From the NCBI GenBank assembly GCA_023379005.1, contig JAMCTG010000005.1, positions 124,001-188,000 of the forward strand: DNA of 64,000 nucleotides, read 5' to 3'. Each line of letters opens with the position of its first letter. The stretch's first letter is position 1. Positions 1 to 7,557 of this stretch are shown piece after piece. The notes under the pieces are model-generated. The model saw only the letters and a list, made by a program, of their open reading frames with translations. It did no database searches and was not told the origin of the DNA. This DNA comes from Candidatus Babelota bacterium. GTDB taxonomy: Bacteria > Babelota > Babeliae > Babelales > Babelaceae. A program made the position numbers and the translations under genes.

Positions 1-1
1 A

Positions 2-127
2 CGTGGCCGCGATGCGCGTAATAGAGGTTATTTGATGACTAAAGATATAGATAAGATTTCAGAAGATCTAAAAAAACAAAATAAAATATGTTCTTATCAC
101 CAAACAAATAAATTGAATTTGGCATAA
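2..127 (+). CDS. C-terminal end of an exported zincin-family paralogue (5' part outside the window)
   Basis: The frame opening at base 2 reads into a tail (GYL, then an acidic helix, then QNKICSYH) that matches the C-terminal signature of the paralogues following it, and stops at TAA 125-127. Only about 41 codons are inside the window, so the HExxH region and signal peptide are not visible. The next paralogue starts 20 bases downstream, so this is the first visible member of the tandem array. It could be a complete gene or a relic; the missing 5' side prevents a decision. Confidence 0.7.
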   Translation, partial: RGRDARNRGYLMTKDIDKISEDLKKQNKICSYHQTNKLNLA

Positions 128-147
128 AAAATATAAATGGAGTTTTT

Positions 148-798
148 ATGAATTTTAAAATAAAAATTTTAAGTATATTAGTTTTATTATCACTAAATTG
201 TTTTGCTATGGAAACTGGCTCAAATGATGAGTATCCTGCAGCTAGTCCAAAATACCAAAAATTAGCGTCTGAAGCACAGGTAGCCGCAGGCATTCCTTTA
301 GAAAAACATTACCCAATAAAAAAAGTAAATCAAATACGTGGCGTAGTTACAGTACCAGGTATGATAGGTGTTAATGAAAAAGATCTAAATAAATATTCTT
401 ATGGCGTTCAACGATGCCAATTATTTCATGAAGCTATTCACGTTAAATACGATGATGCTCAACGTTCTTGGGATAGATGTCATTTTAAATCGATGGAAGC
501 ACCTTTATCTTTTGAAGAAGAACTAGAAGAACGCAGACTAGGCGAAAATCGTGCAGATATAGAAGGCTACAATGCAACTCAGTGCTTTAGTTGTGTTAAT
601 GAAATGGCTAAAGTAGGTAAAAAAGGTCAAAAAAAATATAATATTGCTGACATAATTGAATCCGGTTATTTAACATCTGATGAAATAACAAAAATTGCTG
701 AAAATCTTAAACAACAAAATAAGAAATGCACTTATCACAGTACTAGCAATCTGAAAAAAATAACATCTTATATTTCAAATAAATTATGTTGCAAATAA
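148..798 (+). CDS. Exported zincin-like metallopeptidase, array member 1
   Basis: 216 residues. The N-terminus is a signal peptide (residues 1-20, ending NCFA before ME), so the protein is exported. The mature part carries HEAIH at 94-98, the HExxH zinc/catalytic motif of zincins, followed by ENRADIEG (133-140), where the Glu could be the third zinc ligand. QCFSC (145-149) and a C-terminal NKKCTYH (192-198) add conserved cysteines, with C90 just before the motif, suggesting disulfides or a second metal site. A TGGAG ribosome site precedes the ATG. The same architecture recurs in the genes that follow. Function is inferred from the motif; substrate unknown. It may act in the periplasm or be released into a host cell. 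Confidence 0.75.
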   Translation: MNFKIKILSILVLLSLNCFAMETGSNDEYPAASPKYQKLASEAQVAAGIPLEKHYPIKKVNQIRGVVTVPGMIGVNEKDLNKYSYGVQRCQLFHEAIHVKYDDAQRSWDRCHFKSMEAPLSFEEELEERRLGENRADIEGYNATQCFSCVNEMAKVGKKGQKKYNIADIIESGYLTSDEITKIAENLKQQNKKCTYHSTSNLKKITSYISNKLCCK

Positions 799-810
799 AT
801 GGAGTTTTCT

Positions 811-1509
811 ATGAATTTTAAATTAAAAATTTTAAGTGTTTTAGTTTTATTATCTTTAAATTGTTTTGCTATGGAAATTAAACAAGAAATAGATCCTGGA
901 GTACAATCTGCACTTGCTTCACAATTTTACCAAGATTTAGGGAAAGAAGCTCAATTTTCAGTTGGAATTCCAGAAGCGCAACATGTGCCAATTAAAAATT
1001 TTCCCAATTTAATAAAACAATTGCAATCCTTTGCAATAACATCTGATACAGATATTTATATTGATGAATATTACTTAGATCTAGCACTTTATGGCATACA
1101 ACGTTGCATTATATTTCACGAAGCTATTCACAGAAAATATAATGATCTTCAATATCTAAAAAATGTCACAAATAAAGCTCTAGGTTTAAAGTTTGATAGC
1201 GAAGAAAATTTAAAAAATTACCTTAAGATTTATGCTGAAGAAGTTCAACAATGTCGTTCATTTTGTGAACATAGAGCAGATACAGAAGGTCTTTATGCTA
1301 CTCAATGCTATATGTGTGTAAATGAATATTTAAAATTACAACAATTATCTTTTCAAGAAGCTGATGAAACAAAAAATGGTATCTCAGAAAAAAAAATGAA
1401 TTATTTAGGCTACGCCACAATTGATGAAATGAAAAAAATTGTTGATAACTTAATGCAACAAAATAAAATTTGTGCTTATCATAAGATTAATGGTACAAAA
1501 CTTCATTAG
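811..1509 (+). CDS. Exported zincin-like metallopeptidase, array member 2
   Basis: 232 residues from the ATG at 811. An in-frame ATG at 799 is rejected: it is the first part of the ATGGAG that serves as ribosome site, and the protein from 811 begins with the same leader as its neighbours (MNFKLKILS...NCFA, residues 1-20). HEAIH lies at 103-107 and is followed by EHRADTEG and QCYMC, then the C-terminal KICAYH. Compared with member 1 there is an insertion between HExxH and the RAD motif. The gene begins 12 bases after the preceding stop, so the two are probably co-transcribed. Metallopeptidase activity is inferred from motif conservation only. Confidence 0.73.
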   Translation: MNFKLKILSVLVLLSLNCFAMEIKQEIDPGVQSALASQFYQDLGKEAQFSVGIPEAQHVPIKNFPNLIKQLQSFAITSDTDIYIDEYYLDLALYGIQRCIIFHEAIHRKYNDLQYLKNVTNKALGLKFDSEENLKNYLKIYAEEVQQCRSFCEHRADTEGLYATQCYMCVNEYLKLQQLSFQEADETKNGISEKKMNYLGYATIDEMKKIVDNLMQQNKICAYHKINGTKLH

Positions 1510-1579
1510 ACAAATTTAAGATAAATTTTCATTCATCATTAAAAATATAAAACAAGTAAAAAATTTAAATGGAGTTTTT

Positions 1580-2155
1580 ATGAATTTTAAAATAAAAATT
1601 TTAAGTATATTAGTTTTATTATCACTAAATTGTTTTGCTATGGAAACTGAAGACAATTCAGATCCAGTATCAAAATTTGAACCTGCTTCACAACTATATC
1701 AAATATTAGGAACAGAAGCGCAAATGACACTTGGCATTCCAAAAGAAAAACACTTACCAATTAAACAATTTCACTATATGCCTGGAGCTTTGGCTATGGC
1801 ATTGCCTAATGCGATTATCGTTAATGAAAATGTTCAAAATATTTCATACGGTATTAAGCGCTGCACTATGCTTCATGAAGTAGTTCATGTAAAACATCAT
1901 GATGCTCAATTCTTTTTGGATTTAAAAGAAAAAGATAATGTAATAGAATTAGAAGAAGAAGAACATAGAATCAGAGAAAATAGAGCAGATATACAAGGTT
2001 GTTATGCTGCACAATGTTTTATGTGTGTTCATGAATTTTCAAAAGCACGTCCTGAAAATTATGATCAACAAGGTTATTTAACTTCTGGTCAAGTGTTAAA
2101 AATAGCTGAAGAATTAAAACAACAAAATAAGATTTGTGCTTATCATTCAAATTAA
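1580..2155 (+). CDS. Exported zincin-like metallopeptidase, array member 3
   Basis: 191 residues: signal peptide 1-20, HEVVH at 99-103, ENRADIQG and QCFMC downstream, then a terminal NKICAYH. It is the shortest member with all motifs intact. Its first 84 bases of ribosome site plus leader (1566-1649) are identical to those of member 1 (134-217), while the mature parts are clearly diverged. This points to gene conversion or recombination confined to the leader. The 70-base gap upstream has no obvious promoter. Zinc peptidase activity is inferred. Confidence 0.73.
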   Translation: MNFKIKILSILVLLSLNCFAMETEDNSDPVSKFEPASQLYQILGTEAQMTLGIPKEKHLPIKQFHYMPGALAMALPNAIIVNENVQNISYGIKRCTMLHEVVHVKHHDAQFFLDLKEKDNVIELEEEEHRIRENRADIQGCYAAQCFMCVHEFSKARPENYDQQGYLTSGQVLKIAEELKQQNKICAYHSN

Positions 2156-2281
2156 TCAGACAAAGAATTTTGCATAATTCTTTTTACCTCACTTATCAAA
2201 AGCCATTTGAAATTATTATCGAATTCCTATAACATTGATCAAGACAAAACATATTATTATAAACACATAAATGGAATTCAT

Positions 2282-3169
2282 ATGAATTTAAATTCTAAAT
2301 TTTTCAGCATTATTTTATTTTCATTCTATTGTCTAGCAATGGAGAATAATACAACAAATACACTTGCGCTTGAACCTGCTAGCCATGACTATCAAGTATT
2401 ATCAACAGAAGCTCAGTTGGCATTAGGACTTCCTGTAGAATCTCATTTTCCAATTAAAAAATTTAATCAACCTTGTCCTCAGAAAATAATCATGCCATGT
2501 TTTATTTCCATTAATGATATTTTCATAAATGAAAAATTTTTAAAAAATTCACCTTATGCACTGAAACGTTGCTTTGTTTTTCTTGCAGCAGTTAAAGCAA
2601 AATATAAAGATGCAGAGCCTCATGAAATTTTACAAAAAAAGTATTCTGACATTGTGAATTATATTGTATCTAAAGGAAAAATTGACACTTCTTCGTTTGA
2701 AGAAATATTAAAAACTTCTCAAGACCTAGTTTCAAAATATGGAGAAACAAAAGTGAAACAATTTGGAGAAGAATTAAAAAATTTGTTGAAAATTCAGCAA
2801 CACAGAACAGATACAGAAGGTCTATATGCTACTCAGTGTTATCATTGTGTGCGTTGTTATTCAAAGTTTGTATTTTGGAATTCATCTGCCATTCCTTTTG
2901 AACTTAGAGCTGTTTATAATCATGGTAATTTATCATCTTATGAAATTGATGAAATTGCTGAACAATTAGAACAGCAAAATAAAATTTGTGCTGAACATAA
3001 AAATACTGAAAAAACAAAAGAAATGTTAAAACAGAATGAGTTTTTAGCTGATCATAAAAATAGAGAAAAACTTGATCAAGTTTTAGAAGAACTTCATTTG
3101 CACAAAAATAGAGAAAAATTTGCCGAAGTTTTAAAAGAACTTGGTTCTGTTAAAAAAATAATAATCTAA
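2282..3169 (+). CDS. Exported zincin-family pseudoenzyme, array member 4
   Basis: 295 residues from the ATG at 2282, which follows TGGAATTCAT and begins a leader (residues 1-19, ending YCLA before ME) like those of its neighbours; an in-frame ATG at 2207 would put 25 hydrophilic residues before the leader and is rejected. The aligned region reads RCFVFLAAVKAKYKD where the active paralogues have RC..FHEA.H.KY.D, so both histidines and the glutamate of HExxH are gone. The QHRTDTEG and QCYHC motifs and the QNKICAEH tail survive. A C-terminal extension carries a repeated HKNREK unit. It is most likely a non-catalytic paralogue that kept the fold. Confidence 0.68.
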   Translation: MNLNSKFFSIILFSFYCLAMENNTTNTLALEPASHDYQVLSTEAQLALGLPVESHFPIKKFNQPCPQKIIMPCFISINDIFINEKFLKNSPYALKRCFVFLAAVKAKYKDAEPHEILQKKYSDIVNYIVSKGKIDTSSFEEILKTSQDLVSKYGETKVKQFGEELKNLLKIQQHRTDTEGLYATQCYHCVRCYSKFVFWNSSAIPFELRAVYNHGNLSSYEIDEIAEQLEQQNKICAEHKNTEKTKEMLKQNEFLADHKNREKLDQVLEELHLHKNREKFAEVLKELGSVKKIII

Positions 3170-3228
3170 ATAAGGTTTGGGAATACCATAAAATCTGAAA
3201 TAACTTAAAAATGGCTTAAAATCTAATA

Positions 3229-3256
3229 GGGCGGGATCTAAAAATCCCGCCTTTTT
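3229..3256 (+). terminator. Rho-independent terminator after array member 4
   Basis: GGCGGGAT (3230-3237), a six-base loop, ATCCCGCC (3244-3251) and then five T: a perfect 8-bp GC-rich stem with a T-tract, about 60 bases after the stop of member 4. The 30 bases before it closely match the last codons and 3' flank of member 5 (ATGGCTTAAAA...GGCGGGA). The terminator therefore looks like a duplicated copy of the one at 4077. Confidence 0.85.
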
Positions 3257-3443
3257 ATCCTAATATTCCGAATTACAGAAATTTATTAAAATCGTGGAAT
3301 CTAGTCGATTTTTGAGGGCAAAAAGACCTCTTTTAGAGCACTTTTATTCATATAGAAATATTGCGACATTTCCACTTGCAATTATTTTTACCTTTGATAG
3401 ACTTAGAATATCTAGAAAAAAGTTATAAATGGAGGGTTTTTCT

Positions 3444-4067
3444 ATGATATCTAAAAGAGTATTTTTACCTATTTTTATCTTAAGTTCAATTTGTTTAACT
3501 TTCGGTCTTACTAAACAATTCCAATTTGCAAAACCTATAGAAACAGCCGTAGGAATAGAATGTGAAGATGAAAATTCATATGTCAGACCTATAGATGATG
3601 CTATCGTAACAGAGGCTCTATTTGCTCTAGAAATACCACAAGAAGAACAGGCGCCTACGTATGAGATGATAGAAGGCAACCCTTATATCACTCAAACTCA
3701 CGCGTATTATGATCCGCAAAAACATATTATCGTCCTAAACAGAAAAGATCTGGAAGAAATGCCCTACGGTCTAAGAAGATGTATGATATTCCATGAAGTA
3801 GCACACTCTAAATTACATCAATTCTCCAACACAGATCCAAATCAGCAAATTAAAATAGAACATGAAGCAGATTTTGAAGGTATAAAAACAACTCAGTGCC
3901 ACATGTGTACTCATGAAATGGCTATGGATGTAGCACCAATAGATAAAGAACGCACTGCAGATGGATACCTAAGCGTCAAAGAAATTAACGCTTTAACCAA
4001 GCAATTCAGAGCTGAAAATAAGGTATGTGAATATCATAGAAACGCAAACAACCTGAAAATGGCTTAA
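3444..4067 (+). CDS. Exported zincin-like metallopeptidase, array member 5 (divergent)
   Basis: 207 residues from the ATG at 3444; an ATG at 3429 is again part of the ATGGAGG ribosome site. The leader (MISKRVFLPIFILSSICLTF) differs from that of the other members, and the protein is the most diverged one with an intact HExxH (HEVAH, 117-121). HEADFEG and QCHMC follow, and the C-terminus has NKVCEYH. Its own terminator follows at 4077. It sits after a 270-base gap and the terminator at 3229, so it is a separate transcription unit. Substrate unknown. Confidence 0.72.
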   Translation: MISKRVFLPIFILSSICLTFGLTKQFQFAKPIETAVGIECEDENSYVRPIDDAIVTEALFALEIPQEEQAPTYEMIEGNPYITQTHAYYDPQKHIIVLNRKDLEEMPYGLRRCMIFHEVAHSKLHQFSNTDPNQQIKIEHEADFEGIKTTQCHMCTHEMAMDVAPIDKERTADGYLSVKEINALTKQFRAENKVCEYHRNANNLKMA

Positions 4068-4076
4068 AACCTATTA

Positions 4077-4109
4077 GGCGGGACCTAAAAACTCTCGCCT
4101 TTTCTTTTG
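4077..4109 (+). terminator. Rho-independent terminator after array member 5
   Basis: GGCGGGA (4077-4083) pairs with TCTCGCC (4093-4099) with one G-T wobble, followed by a T-rich run. It starts 10 bases after the stop of the gene and is the evident parent or sister of the terminator at 3229. Confidence 0.8.
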
Positions 4110-4129
4110 CCCAAAAAAGACTGACAAAT

Positions 4130-4158
4130 TAGACATCTTTCTTAAAAAAGTTTATACT
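4130..4158 (+). promoter_or_regulatory. Candidate sigma70-type promoter for array member 6
   Basis: TAGACA (4130-4135), 17-base spacer, TATACT (4153-4158). The same hexamers with the same spacing recur in front of uvrA at 4874, inside a roughly 70-base direct repeat (4130-4199 and 4874-4941). Confidence 0.55.
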
Positions 4159-4199
4159 ATTTCAAATTGAATATAATTAATATAATAGTGATAGTTAAA
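4130..4199 (+). repeat. Direct repeat copy A of the uvrA promoter region
   Basis: About 70 bases nearly identical to 4874-4941, including the promoter hexamers and the stretch ending TGATAGTTAAA. The two copies bracket array member 6, which looks inserted between an original promoter and uvrA by duplication. Confidence 0.8.
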
Positions 4200-4233
4200 A
4201 CAAAATAAGATTTGCGTTGATCATCAAAATAAT
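4198..4233 (+). pseudogene. Relic of a zincin-paralogue C-terminus
   Basis: Bases 4198-4233 read KQNKICVDHQNN in frame, the C-terminal signature of the array proteins (QNKICAYH and similar), yet nothing upstream of it in that frame belongs to the family. It directly follows the duplicated promoter. This is a gene scar left by recombination within the array. Confidence 0.6.
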
Positions 4234-4266
4234 AAATATGTTATTAGAAAATTAAATGGAGTTTCT

Positions 4267-4872
4267 ATGTATTTTAAATTAAGAATTTTATCTGTTTTAG
4301 CTTTATTATCGTTAAACTGTTTTGCTATGGAAAGTTTAGATTCTTCTGATGAAATTGCTTTATTTCAAGAATTGGGAAAAGAGGCACAAATTGAGTTAGG
4401 AATTCCTGAAGATAAACACGCTCCCATTATGGCTTTGCCAAAACCTATTTCATTTATGGATAAGTTAAAAGGTCAACCTTATGCTGCTTATTATCCTACA
4501 GATCATAAGATTCTCGTCAATACTATATGTTTTAATAAAGATATATTCTATGGAATCAAACGTGGATTAATATTTCATGAAGCAGTTCATGCTAAATATA
4601 AAGATACCCAAACTTGCGCAGCTGTCGAGCGTCGAGCAGATATTGAAGCATGTATAGCAATGAAATGTTTTCAATGTCTAGAAGAATTCTCATTAACGCA
4701 TAATACTTTCTATGACTTCAAAGGTTATATATCTCGTAGTGAAATAAAACAAATAGCTGAAAAATTTAAAAATCGGAATTGTATTTGTAGCTATCATCAG
4801 AATAATCCTAGTTTGCCGAGCTCTCCTTCATTTCTTTATAAATTCGTCGATTTTTTAAAAGATGTATTCTGA
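4267..4872 (+). CDS. Exported zincin-like metallopeptidase, array member 6
   Basis: 201 residues: leader 1-20 (ending NCFA before ME), HEAVH at 104-108, ERRADIEA and KCFQC downstream, then a tail with NCICSYH. The cysteine that precedes HExxH in the other members (RC) is glycine here (RG), so any disulfide using it is lost. The TGGAGTTTCT ribosome site matches the family. It lies between two copies of the uvrA promoter repeat and ends exactly where the second copy begins. Metallopeptidase activity is inferred. Confidence 0.72.
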   Translation: MYFKLRILSVLALLSLNCFAMESLDSSDEIALFQELGKEAQIELGIPEDKHAPIMALPKPISFMDKLKGQPYAAYYPTDHKILVNTICFNKDIFYGIKRGLIFHEAVHAKYKDTQTCAAVERRADIEACIAMKCFQCLEEFSLTHNTFYDFKGYISRSEIKQIAEKFKNRNCICSYHQNNPSLPSSPSFLYKFVDFLKDVF

Positions 4873-4873
4873 A

Positions 4874-4902
4874 TAGACATTTTTCTCAAAAAACTCTATA
4901 CT
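4874..4902 (+). promoter_or_regulatory. Candidate uvrA promoter
   Basis: TAGACA (4874-4879), 17 bases, TATACT (4897-4902), then a 40-base leader to the uvrA ATG at 4943. Conservation of hexamers and spacing in the upstream duplicate (4130) supports the call. Confidence 0.55.
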
Positions 4903-4942
4903 ATTTCAAATTGAATATAATTAATATAAATGATAGTTAAAT

Positions 4943-7480
4943 ATGAAGAAATTTATCGATTGGATTAAGGTTATCGGTGCTCGTGAGCATAACCTTAAAA
5001 ATATCAATGTCGACATTCCTAAAAATAGCTTAACGGTAATCACTGGGCCTTCTGGGTCCGGTAAAAGCTCTTTGGCGTTAGATATCCTTTATACTGAAGG
5101 TAAAAGACGTTATATCGAATCTTTATCTTCTTATGCCAGACAATTCCTTGGCAGCCCAAAAAAGCCTGATGTAGAACGTATAGATGGTTTATGCCCGGCT
5201 ATCGCTATTGACCAAAAGACTGTGGGATCAAACCCAAGATCGACTGTAGGCACAATCACAGAAATTTATGATTATTTAAGAGTCCTTTTTGCAAGAATTG
5301 GTGTTCCATATTGCCCAGAATGTAACATAAAAATTAGCACTCAGGCGCCTGACAAAATCGCTGCAACATTAATTAACAGCTTTAAAAATTTAAATATTAT
5401 TATCGCAGCTCCAATTGCTATCTCTAAAAAAGGTGAATTCAAGTCAGAATTAGAAAATTTATTTTTACAAGGTTACTACAGATTTTCTATCGATGGCCAA
5501 ACTATAAAATTTAAAAATATTAATGATATTTCAAAGTTGAATTTGAAAAAAAATTATCAACATTCAATCGATGTATTATTAGATAGCGCAGAAGTTACAA
5601 AAGAAGATACAGCAAGATTACAAGATTCTATTGAACATGCATTTAGATTGACCAACGGACTTTGCAAAGTAATTGTTGGTGACCAAGAGCATCTTTATTC
5701 TTCAAATAGAATGTGCTTAAAATGCACAAGTTCATTTCCTGAATTAGAACCAAGATTATTCTCATTTAACTCTCCAATAGGCGCATGTAAAGATTGTCAT
5801 GGGCTTGGAGTTCGATATTCTCATGAGGGGCCTCAATACTCGGATTATTTTGAATTTAGCCAAGAAATTGAATGTACAAGTTGCAAAGGTAAAAGATTAA
5901 ATAATTTGGCATTGGCAGTAAAAATAAATAACAAAAATATTTATGAATTAGGCGAACAACCTCTAAATGACTTAATGTCGTTCATTAAAAATTTAAAACT
6001 GGATAAACATGAACGAGATATTGCAGACAAATTATTAAAAGAAATAACGAATAGATTAGAATTCTTATCTAATGTTGGTCTTGAATATTTATCTTTAAAT
6101 AGACCTGCCAAAACATTGTCTGGCGGTGAAGGCCAAAGAATTAGGCTTGCAACACAAATTGGCTCAGCTTTGAGTGGTGTCTTATACATTTTAGATGAAC
6201 CAAGCATAGGTCTGCATCAAAGAGACAATGATCGTTTAATCAATACTTTATATAAATTAAGAGACCAAGGAAATACGGTTGTCGTGGTAGAACATGACAC
6301 TGACACAATGCTTGCTTCAGATTATATTATTGATATGGGCCCCAAAGCAGGTATTCATGGTGGACAAATTATTGCAGTTGGTGATTATAAACAAATTCAA
6401 AAAAATACAGATTCTTTAACTGGCGCATATTTAGCTGGTAGAAAAGTTATTAAAAGAATTAAAGCTGTAAGAAAACCGACAGGATTTATTACACTAAAAA
6501 ATGCTAATACTCACAACTTAAAAAATTTAGATGTTAAATTCCCACTTGGAGTTATGTGCGGAGTTTCAGGCGTTTCCGGTTCAGGCAAAAGTACGTTAAT
6601 TATGCATGAACTAGTTCCTCATATTGAAAAAATTTTAAATAACCCATACTACAAAAAAGTTGTAGAAGAACAAGAAGAGAAAAAAATTACAGGGCTAGAA
6701 AAGATAGAAAATTTAGTAGTAATTGACCAAAGTCCAATTGGCAGAACTTCTCGTTCTACTCCTGCAACTTATCTTGGAATTTTTGATGAAATTAGAAAAA
6801 TTTTTGCGACACTTCCAGAAAGTAAAGCTCGTGGATATCAGATTGGCAGATTCAGTTTTAATGTTGATGCAGGAAGATGTTCGCAATGTTTAGGTGAAGG
6901 TTCAATAACAGTTTCTATGCATTTTTTACCAGATATTACAATGGTTTGCAATATTTGCAAAGGACAACGTTATAATGCCCAAACTTTAGAAATTAATTAT
7001 AAAGGCAAAAATATCGCCCAGGTTTTAGATATGACAACGCTTGAAGCAACTGAATTTTTCAAAAATTTTGCTGCACTATATAAGCGCTTAAAAATTTTAT
7101 GCGATGTTGGTCTTGATTACATTAAATTGGGTCAATCTTCAACAACGCTTTCAGGTGGTGAAGCTCAAAGAATAAAGCTTGTAAATGAACTTGCAAAACG
7201 TGGTTCTAATACACTTTATATCTTAGATGAGCCTACTACCGGACTGCATATGAGCGATATAGAAAAATTATTACAAGTTTTAAACAACTTGATAGATAAA
7301 GGGAATTCTATAATTGTTATAGAACATAATCTGGACGTATTAAAAACTGTTGATTATCTAATAGATTTAGGGCCTGAGGGTGGTCAAAAAGGCGGCCAAA
7401 TCGTTGCATCTGGCACACCTGAGCAAGTTGCCAATAATAAAAAAAGCCACACAGGTGCTTATTTAAAGAAGATTTTATAA
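4943..7480 (+). CDS. uvrA: Excinuclease ABC subunit A, internally shortened
   Basis: Damage-recognition ATPase of nucleotide excision repair; acts as a dimer that loads UvrB. 845 residues against about 940 usually. Visible in order: Walker A I (GPSGSGKSS, about 35-43), zinc-type CPEC at 124-127, CLKC at 258-261 with CKDCHG at 282-287, signature LSGGEGQRIRLA, Walker B with DEPSIGLH, then the second half with GVSGSGKST, CSQC/CNIC, LSGGEAQRIKL and DEPTTGLH. About 100 residues normally found between the CKDCHG zinc module and the next CxxC (E. coli CASCEG, here CTSCKG at 311-316) are absent, leaving a linker of about 20. All catalytic motifs remain. No uvrB or uvrC in the window. Confidence 0.95.
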   Translation: MKKFIDWIKVIGAREHNLKNINVDIPKNSLTVITGPSGSGKSSLALDILYTEGKRRYIESLSSYARQFLGSPKKPDVERIDGLCPAIAIDQKTVGSNPRSTVGTITEIYDYLRVLFARIGVPYCPECNIKISTQAPDKIAATLINSFKNLNIIIAAPIAISKKGEFKSELENLFLQGYYRFSIDGQTIKFKNINDISKLNLKKNYQHSIDVLLDSAEVTKEDTARLQDSIEHAFRLTNGLCKVIVGDQEHLYSSNRMCLKCTSSFPELEPRLFSFNSPIGACKDCHGLGVRYSHEGPQYSDYFEFSQEIECTSCKGKRLNNLALAVKINNKNIYELGEQPLNDLMSFIKNLKLDKHERDIADKLLKEITNRLEFLSNVGLEYLSLNRPAKTLSGGEGQRIRLATQIGSALSGVLYILDEPSIGLHQRDNDRLINTLYKLRDQGNTVVVVEHDTDTMLASDYIIDMGPKAGIHGGQIIAVGDYKQIQKNTDSLTGAYLAGRKVIKRIKAVRKPTGFITLKNANTHNLKNLDVKFPLGVMCGVSGVSGSGKSTLIMHELVPHIEKILNNPYYKKVVEEQEEKKITGLEKIENLVVIDQSPIGRTSRSTPATYLGIFDEIRKIFATLPESKARGYQIGRFSFNVDAGRCSQCLGEGSITVSMHFLPDITMVCNICKGQRYNAQTLEINYKGKNIAQVLDMTTLEATEFFKNFAALYKRLKILCDVGLDYIKLGQSSTTLSGGEAQRIKLVNELAKRGSNTLYILDEPTTGLHMSDIEKLLQVLNNLIDKGNSIIVIEHNLDVLKTVDYLIDLGPEGGQKGGQIVASGTPEQVANNKKSHTGAYLKKIL

Positions 7481-7557
7481 TATCGCCATTTGTCATAATG
7501 CCGAATTTGTAATAAAATTAATGCTTAGAAATGATTTTTATTTGAATGGAAAAAGTT

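Noticed and set aside
39-293. 84-codon minus-strand frame over the array start
   Set aside because: It lies antisense to the partial and complete zincin genes, which have family-wide motifs and leaders; no ribosome site.
799-811. Earlier ATG starts (799, 3429, 7546, 13183, 63118)
   Set aside because: These ATGs belong to or directly adjoin the ribosome site of the following start; the later ATG gives a normal leader.
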